A stretch of 34,154 bases of DNA from Flavobacteriales bacterium (GTDB taxonomy: Bacteria > Bacteroidota > Bacteroidia > Flavobacteriales_E > Vicingaceae): positions 1-34,154 of the forward strand of contig JABWCF010000023.1 in NCBI GenBank assembly GCA_013359255.1. Direction: 5' to 3'. A program made the position numbers and the translations under genes. Position 1 is the first letter of the stretch, and every line of letters begins with the position of its first letter. Positions 8,569-16,116 of the stretch are shown piece by piece. The notes under the pieces were generated by a model that was not told the origin of the DNA, did no database searches, and saw only the letters and a list, made by a program, of their open reading frames with translations.

Positions 8569-10530
8569 TTATATTAAAAAATCAATATCTACTTGGGTTC
8601 CTTTATCTGTTGCCGAAATTACATTAATGGTTGCATTAATAATGGCTGCTCTTGAATAAATATTTTTCCATCCTATTCCTTTGCTTTGCTCTATCAGTTT
8701 TGTATCAAAACCTTTTCCGTTATCAGAAATAACAAGTTTTCCCTTTGTATCTTGCTGGCTAAGTAAAATTTTTATTGTATTTGCCTGAGAGTGCTTAATC
8801 ATATTGTTTACTACTTCCTGAACGATACGGTATAATGCCACTTCTATGGTTTCGTTAATTCTGTTTTTTACATTATTCTCAAAATTTATTTCTACTTTAT
8901 TCGATGAATTTATTTTTCTTACTTGCTCTTCTATTGCTTTTACTAGGCCATAGCGTGTTAATGTGGCAGGCATTAAATTATGTGAGATGTTTCTTACCTC
9001 ATGAACGGCTTCGTCTATTAGGTTTAAAGCGTTTCCAAAAATTTCTTTGTCATCGGGTTCAATATCTTCTTCCAAACTAGAAACATTTAATTTTGCCGAG
9101 GACAGTAGTTGACCCAATCCATCGTGCAGTTCTTGAGCAATGCGCTTGCGTTCTTTTTCTTCTGCTTCAATCACTTCTTTAAGTCTCAAGGCTTGTTGTT
9201 CGCTTATTTTCAATTCCAATTCCGATTTTTTCTTAATGTTATTGCGACTGATAAGCAGGGCAAAAAATATAATGAGGAAAAGAAAACCGGCACCTGAAAA
9301 AAGAAAAATGCTTTTTCTTTGTTTTTGCTCTTGCTGAATTCTTAAATCTTTTATTTTGTTTTCCGAAAGCAATTTTAAATTTTCTTTTTCTTTTTTTTCG
9401 GTTTCATATTTAGTACTCATCTCGGTAATTTTCTCTATCAGATTTTCGTTTACAAGAGAGTCTCTATAAATGGTTAATAAACGTTGTGCTTCTAAGGCTT
9501 CTTTGTATTTTCCCAATTTTTCGTAAACCAAAGAAAGATTACTGTATAGGCCGGGTAATTCTGTTTTTGCATCTATTTGTTTAGAGAGGTTTTCGGCTTG
9601 TTTTAATTTAATAATGGCTTCATTATATTGATTGAAATAAATATGCAAAGAGGCAATATTTACAAGAGTGGCAATCATTCCCCTTCGGTCGTTTAGTTTT
9701 TCTCTTAATTCAAAAGCTTCTAGTAAGTATGGAAAGGCTTTTTGTTTTTTTTCGGTTTCTTTGTAGAGGGCTCCAATATTGTTTAATATAATTGAAAGAG
9801 CCTCAATATCGTTATTTTCTCTGCTTTGTTTTTCTGCAAGTAGAAAATAATCTTCTGCCTTATTATATTCCTTTTGGGTATAATACACATTCCCAATATT
9901 CAAATAACTTCGGGTTAATGCGGTTGTAAAATTTATTTCTTTGCATATCGCTACTGATTTGTTATACCACTTAAGAGCCTCGTTGTAATTGCGTATGTCG
10001 TAATGTAAAATACCAATGTTGCTAAGAACAAGAGCGAGCTCTCTTTTCATGTTTAGTTTTTCGTATAAATCGAGTGCGAGTTTTTGGTAATCGAAGGAAT
10101 TTACCCAATCGGCTTTTCGTTGGTAAATTAATGCCATTTTGTTGTATAGTGCGGCAATACCAACCGAGTCGTTTAATTGTTTTCTAATTTGCAATGCCGC
10201 CTTGTAGTTGTAAAGACATCTTTCATATTCTTGCACATCGTAGAAAATAATTCCCTGATCATTGTAGGCTTGTGCCAACCCTTTTTTATAGTTGATTTGT
10301 TTAGCCAACGAAATGGCTTTATTTCCGTACTCTATTGCTTTTTCGCTTGAAACAAATCGGTATTGCCAGCATAGTTCGCAATACATTTCAACTAAAACGG
10401 AATCTTTGAGATATGGTATTTTCTTTTCTAAACTATCTATAACGGTGTTAGCCTTTACGCTATTCAATGAACAGAATAGTATGCAACACACAATTTTTAT
10501 CAGAGAAATATATATATCTTTTAAATTCAT
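8569..10530 (-). CDS. TPR-containing sensor histidine kinase (HisKA_3 class)
   Basis: A 653-aa membrane kinase. The N-terminal signal or anchor (1-28) is followed by periplasmic tetratricopeptide repeats (about 45-345, recurring A-L-x-NIGxLYxxxxNYxxA patterns about 40 residues apart), a coiled coil (about 360-405) and a membrane segment (SIFLFSGAGFLFLIIFFALL, 407-426). The dimerisation/phospho-acceptor box RKRIAQELHDGLGQ has His469. The HATPase_c part has EVVNNMIKHS (572-581), DNGKGFD (603-609) and GIGWKNI (618-624). The family pairs with NarL-type regulators, here encoded immediately downstream. TPR sensors of this type are widespread in Bacteroidota with mostly unknown ligands. It follows the STAS-like gene by 16 bases. 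Confidence 0.93.
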   Translation of the reverse strand: MNLKDIYISLIKIVCCILFCSLNSVKANTVIDSLEKKIPYLKDSVLVEMYCELCWQYRFVSSEKAIEYGNKAISLAKQINYKKGLAQAYNDQGIIFYDVQEYERCLYNYKAALQIRKQLNDSVGIAALYNKMALIYQRKADWVNSFDYQKLALDLYEKLNMKRELALVLSNIGILHYDIRNYNEALKWYNKSVAICKEINFTTALTRSYLNIGNVYYTQKEYNKAEDYFLLAEKQSRENNDIEALSIILNNIGALYKETEKKQKAFPYLLEAFELREKLNDRRGMIATLVNIASLHIYFNQYNEAIIKLKQAENLSKQIDAKTELPGLYSNLSLVYEKLGKYKEALEAQRLLTIYRDSLVNENLIEKITEMSTKYETEKKEKENLKLLSENKIKDLRIQQEQKQRKSIFLFSGAGFLFLIIFFALLISRNNIKKKSELELKISEQQALRLKEVIEAEEKERKRIAQELHDGLGQLLSSAKLNVSSLEEDIEPDDKEIFGNALNLIDEAVHEVRNISHNLMPATLTRYGLVKAIEEQVRKINSSNKVEINFENNVKNRINETIEVALYRIVQEVVNNMIKHSQANTIKILLSQQDTKGKLVISDNGKGFDTKLIEQSKGIGWKNIYSRAAIINATINVISATDKGTQVDIDFLI

Positions 10531-10546
10531 TGAAACAAAAATGTTA

Positions 10547-10954
10547 TTATAAATTGTGTTGAATGGAAAGTCGTGTTCCCATGTCTATTGCCGGTTCTTC
10601 TTTAGTAAAGGTAAAAACCGGAACGGGTGTGGAGTTAAATATGGTATAAAAATCAGCCAGTATTTTTTGTATTTTCGATTTTATTACATAAATTTCTTTC
10701 AGGGAATATTGGGTTAGTTCTTCGGAAAAAATAATTTTCCTTGCTTCTGTGTTAATGTCTGTATCTTCTTTAAGGATAACCACTACTACGCTTTTAATTT
10801 TGCCGGTTAGTTTTATTTGTGCATCGAGTATTTCGCGTAAATCAGAAGCCTCTAACATGCCCGGTTGCGTAATTCGAATAACCACTAACTTGCTTTGATG
10901 CAGTTCTAAAATTGCTTTAGAAGTAGTTGCGGTGGTTATTATTTTTCTTTCCAT
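10547..10954 (-). CDS. Small SpoIIAA/STAS-like protein (DUF7793-type)
   Basis: A 135-aa soluble protein with alternating beta strands and helices: LVVIRITQPGMLEASDLREI, then SVVVVILKEDTDINTEARKI and KEIYVIKSKIQKILADFYTI. This order resembles SpoIIAA-like/STAS folds in small Bacteroidota proteins often annotated DUF7793; the assignment is by pattern. No conserved phosphorylatable Ser in the anti-sigma-antagonist context is obvious. It begins one base after the E1 stop and ends 16 bases before the kinase gene, so it links the dehydrogenase and two-component genes in one probable transcript. Confidence 0.7.
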   Translation of the reverse strand: MERKIITTATTSKAILELHQSKLVVIRITQPGMLEASDLREILDAQIKLTGKIKSVVVVILKEDTDINTEARKIIFSEELTQYSLKEIYVIKSKIQKILADFYTIFNSTPVPVFTFTKEEPAIDMGTRLSIQHNL

Positions 10955-10955
10955 T

Positions 10956-13046
10956 TTAATATGAAAGTAATTGATTGATTGCGGAAGCCACTTTTTCTTC
11001 GTTTGGAAGATAGGCTTCTTCTAAAATAGAATTTAAAGGTGGGGCGGGAATATTCAATGCTCCTACTATTTCAATCGGAGCATCGAGCCACTCGAAACAG
11101 TTTTTTTGTACAAGTCCTGCCAGTGCCATGGCAAAAGAGTTGGAAACAGGTTCTTCGGTAAGTATTAAGCATCTTCCGTGTTTTTTTACGGAGTTAAAAA
11201 TTGTTTCTTCATCGAGTGGAACCAAGGTTCTCAGATCTATTATTTCTACTTTACCCGGAAAAAATTTTGCTGCACTTTTGCTCCAGTATACTCCTCGGCC
11301 GTACGTAATTACGCACAATGAGTTTCCTTTTTCTATATTAGGCTGCTCGGCTGTTTGCACTATACGAGCTTTACCAAAGGGCAATATATAATTTTCATCG
11401 GGTTCAATGGTTTTGGCTTCTTCGGTTCCTTTAATTTTACTCCAGTATAAGCCTTTGTGTTCAAGCATTACTACCGGATTGGGGTCGTAATAAGCAGCTT
11501 TCATCAATCCTTTTAAATCGGCACCGGTAGAAGGATATGCCACTTTTATTCCTTTAATATTTGTTAATACACTTTCTACACTGGAAGAGTGGTAAGGGCC
11601 ACCGCTTCCGTAAGCTCCAATGGGCACACGTAGTATCATACTTACCGGCCATTTTCCGTTCGAGAGGTAACACGAACGACTTACTTCGGTAAACAGTTGA
11701 TTCAGTCCGGGCCAAATATAATCTGCAAACTGAACTTCAACAATAGGCTTTAAACCAACAGCACTCATGCCTACTGTGCTGCCTATTATAAAGGCTTCTT
11801 GTATGGGGGTATTGAATACTCTTGTATTACCAAACTGTTGGGCTAGTGTAGCTGCCTCACGAAATACTCCTCCTAAGCGGGCTCCTACATCTTGCCCATA
11901 TAATAAACACTCGGGGTGTTTTTCCATTAATTCGCGAATGGCAAATAGGGCCGAATCTACCATTACGGTTGGTTGCTTATGAGCCGGAGCACGTTCGCCT
12001 GTTTCTTCGGTAATGGGAGTGGGAGCAAAAATATGATGGCTTACCTCTTCGGGTTTGGGGTTTTCCTCTTCTATTGCTTTGTTATAATCATTTTGTACAT
12101 TTTCTCTAGCCTCTGCTTCTATTTGCTGTAGTGTGGATGTTTTAAATCCTTGTTTTGTAAGTGAACGGAAAAACAAATGATAAGGGTCTCTGCTTTGCTG
12201 TTCTGACAAATCATCTCTATACCATTCTTTTCTTACACCCGAAGTATGGTGGTTTAGAAGGGGTACCTTGGCATGAACTAAAAATGGTCTTCGTTCTTTT
12301 CTTACTATCTCTATTACCTCTTTAATAGTATTATATGATTCGAAAAAATCGCTTCCGTTAATGGTACGTGTTTCTATTCCACTAAACGCTTTGGCGTACT
12401 GTGTGGCATCTTGTGCTCGTATTTCTTTTGCATGTGCCGAGATATCCCACTCGTTATCCTGCACCAGATAAATAATAGGAAGTTTTTTAAGTGCGGCCAT
12501 CTGAAATGCTTCTGCCACCTCTCCTTCGGTAATGGAGGCATCGCCAAAAGAGCATACCACAACCGGTTTTTCGCTTTGCTTTTCTTGGTTTAAGTTTAAT
12601 TTTTCTTTATACTGAATACCCATTGCCACTCCGGTAGTAGGTATGGCTTGCATTCCGGTGGCTGAAGATTGATGAGGAATTTTTGGAAACTCCGATGCAT
12701 TTAAAGAAGGATGACAATAGTATGTTCTTCCGCCTGAAAAAGGGTCTTTGCGTTTTGCTAAAAGTTGCAACATTAAATCAAATGGCTTTAAGCCTATTGC
12801 CAACAACATAGCATCATCACGATAATATGGAGCAACCCAATCGCATGGTTTTAACTGCATACCTACAGCCATTTGTATAGCCTCGTGCCCACGGGAGGTT
12901 GCGTGTACATATTTAGATGTTACCGATTTATTCTCTTCAAATAGTTCACTCATCGCTTTGGCGGTGCATATCAACCGCCATGCTTTAAGCAATGTATTTT
13001 CCGATATGGCAAAAGACTCTTTCAAAGGCAAAACTTTTTCTTCCAT
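10956..13046 (-). CDS. 2-oxoacid dehydrogenase E1, fused alpha and beta subunits (branched-chain type)
   Basis: A thiamine-diphosphate enzyme that decarboxylates a 2-oxoacid and transfers the acyl group to lipoyl-E2. The alpha-like half (about 20-330) has HATSRGHEAIQMAVG, PYYRDDAML and the ThDP/Mg motif GDASITEGEVAEAF ending in VQDNEWDIS. The beta-like half (about 360-690) has YGQDVGARLGGVF, NTPIQEAFIIGS and MILRVPIGAYGSGGPYHSSS. Fusion in a single chain of about 690 aa is common in Bacteroidota and usually annotated branched-chain 2-oxoacid E1, needed for iso-branched fatty acids. E2 and E3 genes are not in the window. It is the first gene of the minus-strand run that continues into the STAS-like, kinase and regulator genes. 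The start at 13046 is supported by a TAGTTTAG box at 13074-13067. Confidence 0.92.
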   Translation of the reverse strand: MEEKVLPLKESFAISENTLLKAWRLICTAKAMSELFEENKSVTSKYVHATSRGHEAIQMAVGMQLKPCDWVAPYYRDDAMLLAIGLKPFDLMLQLLAKRKDPFSGGRTYYCHPSLNASEFPKIPHQSSATGMQAIPTTGVAMGIQYKEKLNLNQEKQSEKPVVVCSFGDASITEGEVAEAFQMAALKKLPIIYLVQDNEWDISAHAKEIRAQDATQYAKAFSGIETRTINGSDFFESYNTIKEVIEIVRKERRPFLVHAKVPLLNHHTSGVRKEWYRDDLSEQQSRDPYHLFFRSLTKQGFKTSTLQQIEAEARENVQNDYNKAIEEENPKPEEVSHHIFAPTPITEETGERAPAHKQPTVMVDSALFAIRELMEKHPECLLYGQDVGARLGGVFREAATLAQQFGNTRVFNTPIQEAFIIGSTVGMSAVGLKPIVEVQFADYIWPGLNQLFTEVSRSCYLSNGKWPVSMILRVPIGAYGSGGPYHSSSVESVLTNIKGIKVAYPSTGADLKGLMKAAYYDPNPVVMLEHKGLYWSKIKGTEEAKTIEPDENYILPFGKARIVQTAEQPNIEKGNSLCVITYGRGVYWSKSAAKFFPGKVEIIDLRTLVPLDEETIFNSVKKHGRCLILTEEPVSNSFAMALAGLVQKNCFEWLDAPIEIVGALNIPAPPLNSILEEAYLPNEEKVASAINQLLSY

Positions 13047-13067
13047 TGATGCAATTTGTGGAAGTGC

Positions 13068-13095
13068 TAAACTACTGAAAAAAATATGTAGTTTA
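13068..13095. promoter_or_regulatory. Inverted repeat in the divergent E1/YkgJ promoter region
   Basis: TAAACTAC (13068-13075) and GTAGTTTA (13088-13095) form a perfect 8-bp inverted repeat with a 12-base spacer. The left arm overlaps the E1-side box TAGTTTAG (minus, 13074-13067). The repeat would lie about 40-65 bases upstream of the predicted plus-strand start. That fits an operator shared by the divergent genes; a chance AT-rich repeat cannot be excluded. Confidence 0.4.
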
Positions 13096-13122
13096 AAAAA
13101 ATAATTGCCTATTTGCTTTATG

Positions 13123-13130
13123 TAATTTTG
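13123..13130 (+). promoter_or_regulatory. -7 promoter element upstream of the YkgJ-type gene
   Basis: TAATTTTG matches TAnnTTTG exactly and ends only 3 bases before the ATG at 13134, so the transcript should be leaderless or nearly so. The best TTG (13105-13107) leaves a spacer of only 15. The element decides the start, since an ATG at 13113 would lie upstream of it. Confidence 0.5.
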
Positions 13131-13133
13131 CCT

Positions 13134-13628
13134 ATGCCAACCAATATAAAAGACCTTAAACAGAAGGCTCTTTTGAATAAAAAAGAGAACAATCGCTTTT
13201 TTGAAAAATTAAAAAAAGAAAATAATCGTGTGTTAGATGATGCTTTTCGCTCTTTTCATCAAGAAGTTTTTTCGGTTACAAACTGCTTAAATTGTGCCAA
13301 TTGCTGTAAAACAACAGGCCCTCTTTTTACCGTAAAAGATATTGAACGCATTGCTAAGCACCTAAAAATGAAAGCCGGTGATTTTGTTCAAAACTATTTG
13401 CATAAAGACGAAGATGATGATATGGTGCTAAATCAATTGCCTTGTGTATTTTTACAATCCGATAACACCTGCCGTATTTACGAAGTAAGACCTAAAGCCT
13501 GCGAAGAGTACCCACATACCAATCGAAAAAACATGAAAGAAATACTAAACATTACCTACCTTAATATTTCTGTTTGCCCTGCTGTATTTGATATTGTAGA
13601 CAAAATGAAAAAACAAATTAAAATATAA
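13134..13628 (+). CDS. YkgJ-family cysteine-cluster protein
   Basis: A 164-aa soluble protein with the UPF0153/YkgJ Cys pattern: CLNCANCCK near the middle, then CVFLQSDNTCRIYEVRPKAC. The pattern is thought to coordinate zinc or an Fe-S cluster. Function in the family is poorly defined. ATG 13134 was chosen over the upstream in-frame ATG at 13113 because a -7 box lies between them. It is divergent from E1 and 6 bases ahead of the lipoprotein gene at 13635, with which it may be co-transcribed; the downstream genes encode redox proteins. Confidence 0.88.
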   Translation: MPTNIKDLKQKALLNKKENNRFFEKLKKENNRVLDDAFRSFHQEVFSVTNCLNCANCCKTTGPLFTVKDIERIAKHLKMKAGDFVQNYLHKDEDDDMVLNQLPCVFLQSDNTCRIYEVRPKACEEYPHTNRKNMKEILNITYLNISVCPAVFDIVDKMKKQIKI

Positions 13629-13634
13629 TCTGCT

Positions 13635-14075
13635 ATGAAAATTTTTCTTTTTTGCACCCTTTTTTCCGTTTTACTTTTTTCTTGTAAAACCGAAACTCTA
13701 CACGAGAATGAAACTCCTTTAACTCCGGAAACATCTTTAGAAGAAGAAAACCTACAACTGAATAATGGAAACAAATGGAAAGTAACCGAAAACATGATTG
13801 TTTTTATTAGAAATATGGAAACTTCTGTAAATGAATTTGAAAACTCGGAAAATAAAGATTATTCTCAGCTGGCACAAATCATCGACAAAAATATACGCGA
13901 CCTAACCTCTAACTGCACCATGGAAGGGCAAGCACATGACGAGCTTCACAAATGGCTTGTTCCGTTCATTGAGTTATCCGAAAAATTTGATGTGGCTACA
14001 GAACCATCCGAACAAGAAGAAATTTATAAAAATTTTAAAGCAATGTTTGTAGAATTTAATATTTATTTCGAATGA
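13635..14075 (+). CDS. Lipoprotein with a C-x-M-x-G-x-AH-x3-H motif, unknown function
   Basis: A 146-aa product. The lipobox LLFSC places lipidated Cys at residue 17, followed by KTETLHENE, so it is an envelope lipoprotein. The mature part is acidic and largely helical. A conspicuous segment, NCTMEGQAHDELHKWL (93-108), offers Cys94, Met96, His101 and His105, a plausible metal or haem ligand set. Similar helical lipoproteins next to cytochromes occur in Bacteroidota, but the family is unnamed to me. Its stop overlaps the start of the DUF3365 cytochrome (ATGA, 4 bases), so the two products are probably made in equal amounts and may interact. Confidence 0.82.
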   Translation: MKIFLFCTLFSVLLFSCKTETLHENETPLTPETSLEEENLQLNNGNKWKVTENMIVFIRNMETSVNEFENSENKDYSQLAQIIDKNIRDLTSNCTMEGQAHDELHKWLVPFIELSEKFDVATEPSEQEEIYKNFKAMFVEFNIYFE

Positions 14076-15043
14076 ATCCCTGTATAAGGTTTTTAGGCTT
14101 CTCTGTTCTCGTTGTTGGATTTCTAATCTCTTGTTCTTATTCAGAAAATCAAACCGAGAAAACTGATTTGATTACAAATGAGCAAATGGTTGAAGATAAT
14201 GATAAAGCTCTACTATTAATAAAAACAAACTGTTTTACATGTCATAATCCTGATTTAAAAATCGCTAACCGGGTAGCTCCACCTTTGTTTCAAATTAGAG
14301 AGCATTATTTGGGTAATGAAACTACCCAAAATGGATTTATAACAGCAATCATCAACTTTTTAAGCAATCCTACTGAAGAGAATTCAATAATGCCCGAAGC
14401 CGTTCGAAATTTTGGATTAATGCCCAAAATGACTTTTAAAGACGAAGATATTAAGTTAATAGCAACATATTTGTACAATAATGACATCTCTTCTGATGAA
14501 TGGTATAAAAAATGGGAAGCTTTTGAAAAGAAAACTCTTCAAACTCCACCTGAAATAAATTACGAAGATTTAGGAAGAAATATTGCCAATGAAACCAAAG
14601 CCAATTTAGGAAAAAACTTAATGGCAGCAGTTAAAAAAAAGGGAGCTGCAGGAGCAGTAGAGTTTTGCAACACTAGAGCTATTCCTATTACAGATAGTAT
14701 GGCAGTAGTATTAAATGCCACTATTAAAAGAGTTTCTGATAAACCACGTAATCCTATTAATCAGGCAAACGAAAATGAACTTGAATATATTGAAAATTGG
14801 AGAATAGCTAAAACAAAAGGCGAAAAATATTCGCCCAAAATTTTTGAACTCAACAGCAAAATAGTAGGGTATTACCCTATTGAGACAAATGAAATGTGCA
14901 TGAAATGTCACGGCATTCCAAAAAAACAAATAAATACACAAACATTAAGTGCCATAAAAAAATTATACCCAAACGATAAAGCTTTCGGATACGCAGAAAA
15001 TGAAATTCGGGGAATTTTTATTGTAATTATGGAAAAAAAATAA
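14072..15043 (+). CDS. Di-haem cytochrome c lipoprotein with DUF3365 domain
   Basis: A 323-aa lipoprotein (lipobox GFLISC, Cys21). A mono-haem cytochrome c domain carries CFTCH (54-58), with candidate axial Met in MPEAVRNFGLMPKM. It is followed by a DUF3365/Tll0287-like domain (about 170-323) containing EFCNTRAIPITD and KPRNPINQANENELEY and a second haem site, CMKCH (276-280). DUF3365 domains act as redox or gas-sensing haem domains in other proteins. Here the domain sits on a lipidated carrier, suggesting electron transfer or sensing at the outer-membrane inner face or periplasm. It is coupled to the upstream lipoprotein. The downstream gap of 238 bases holds the next promoter. Confidence 0.9.
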   Translation: MNPCIRFLGFSVLVVGFLISCSYSENQTEKTDLITNEQMVEDNDKALLLIKTNCFTCHNPDLKIANRVAPPLFQIREHYLGNETTQNGFITAIINFLSNPTEENSIMPEAVRNFGLMPKMTFKDEDIKLIATYLYNNDISSDEWYKKWEAFEKKTLQTPPEINYEDLGRNIANETKANLGKNLMAAVKKKGAAGAVEFCNTRAIPITDSMAVVLNATIKRVSDKPRNPINQANENELEYIENWRIAKTKGEKYSPKIFELNSKIVGYYPIETNEMCMKCHGIPKKQINTQTLSAIKKLYPNDKAFGYAENEIRGIFIVIMEKK

Positions 15044-15214
15044 ATCTTTTAAAAAAGTATATAAAAATTGGAAATTCTGTTACTACTACGGGGCTAACTT
15101 TAAATTCAAATTCTTTAAATCGCTGCTAAATTAAACAGCAGACAACTTAAAAAACCCGTTTCTCTTCTCTAGCAAATCCAAACATTTAATGTTGTACTTT
15201 TAAATAATTTTAAC

Positions 15215-15258
15215 GTAACATATGTTACAGTCTATTCGTTCTGTTCAACATACATTTG
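15215..15258 (+). promoter_or_regulatory. Activator-type promoter: 14-bp palindrome plus TACATTTG -7 box
   Basis: GTAACATATGTTAC (15215-15228) is a perfect 14-bp palindrome. TACATTTG (15251-15258) matches TAnnTTTG exactly. If transcription starts near 15262, the palindrome centre is at about -40.5, the class II position for Crp/Fnr-family activators. No TTG -33 element is present, so activation would be needed. The 238-base gap 15044-15281 holds nothing else I can identify. Confidence 0.6.
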
Positions 15259-15281
15259 TAAAAATTTAAATACTATATAAT

Positions 15282-15671
15282 ATGAACTATTTTAACTCAA
15301 AAAGATTTAGCGGAACCAACATAGAAAGTATCCGCCCAAAAGTTGAAGAAGCATTAAAAACTGAAGGCTTTGGCGTGTTAACAGAGATTGACATACAGGC
15401 CACCATGAAAAAAAAGCTAGATAAAGATTATTTGCCTCATGTAATTTTAGGAGCTTGCAACCCGGTTTATGCCGACAAAGTATTAAGCATAGAACCCACC
15501 ATAAGCACTATGCTACCTTGTAACGTAACGCTTCGCCAATTGGAAACTGGTGATATTGAAGTAGCTATAATAAACCCTGTTGCCGCTATGGGTGCCATTG
15601 GTAATTCGAATATTGAAACTCATGCTAAAGATGTGAATGATAAACTTCTTCGCGTATTAGACTTAATTTAA
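15282..15671 (+). CDS. DUF302 domain protein
   Basis: A 129-aa cytosolic protein covering one DUF302 domain: KTEGFGVLTEIDIQATMKKK, then YLPHVILGACNPVYADKVLS, MLPCNVTLRQ and a final VAIINPVAAMG. The ACNP and LPCNV cysteines are family hallmarks. The molecular role is unsettled; genes of the family often occur with redox-stress, sulfur or metal genes. It is the first gene behind the palindrome promoter and is followed after 9 bases by osmC. The ATG lies 20 bases after the predicted transcription start, with no clear Shine-Dalgarno sequence. Confidence 0.9.
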   Translation: MNYFNSKRFSGTNIESIRPKVEEALKTEGFGVLTEIDIQATMKKKLDKDYLPHVILGACNPVYADKVLSIEPTISTMLPCNVTLRQLETGDIEVAIINPVAAMGAIGNSNIETHAKDVNDKLLRVLDLI

Positions 15672-15680
15672 TTATTAAAA

Positions 15681-16112
15681 ATGGATAAACACACTTACAA
15701 TGTTTCCCTAAAATGGGAAGAAGGAAGAAAGGGCATTGTGTCCTCGCCAGAACTACCTAGTAAAATAGAGGTGGCTACCCCTCCTGAATTTGAAAAAGGT
15801 GTACCCGGCATTTGGAGTCCTGAGCATCTTTTTACGGCTTCGGTGTTGAGTTGCTTTATGACCACCTTTTTGGCTATTGCCGAATACTCAAAATTTGAAT
15901 TTAACGATTTTAGCTGCTCGGCTCAAGGTACTTTAGAAAAAGTAGATGGTAAATTTTTAATGACCGAAATTATACTAAAACCTATTTTGGTAGTTGCTGA
16001 TATTACTCAAAAAGAAAAAGCTGAACGCATTTTACAAAAATCGGAAGTTGCCTGCTTAATATCTAATTCTATTAAAACAAGAGTGCATTTAGAAACAGAA
16101 ATAACAGCCTGA
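15681..16112 (+). CDS. OsmC-family protein
   Basis: A 143-aa protein of the OsmC/Ohr superfamily, thiol-dependent reductases of organic hydroperoxides or related species. IWSPEHLFTASVLSCFMTTF carries the first conserved Cys and the helix start, and LQKSEVACLISNSI carries the second, the two reactive positions of the family. It is cytosolic. The spacing after DUF302 (9 bases) makes a two-gene operon; the shared palindrome suggests joint induction by a redox or anoxia signal. The OsmC versus Ohr subfamily is not resolved. The stop faces the SPOR gene, 4 bases away tail to tail. Confidence 0.92.
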   Translation: MDKHTYNVSLKWEEGRKGIVSSPELPSKIEVATPPEFEKGVPGIWSPEHLFTASVLSCFMTTFLAIAEYSKFEFNDFSCSAQGTLEKVDGKFLMTEIILKPILVVADITQKEKAERILQKSEVACLISNSIKTRVHLETEITA

Positions 16113-16116
16113 AAAT

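Noticed and set aside
10956-13046. Fusion of E1 alpha and beta subunits as a novel arrangement
   Set aside because: Single-chain alpha-beta E1 proteins of this length are common in Bacteroidota.
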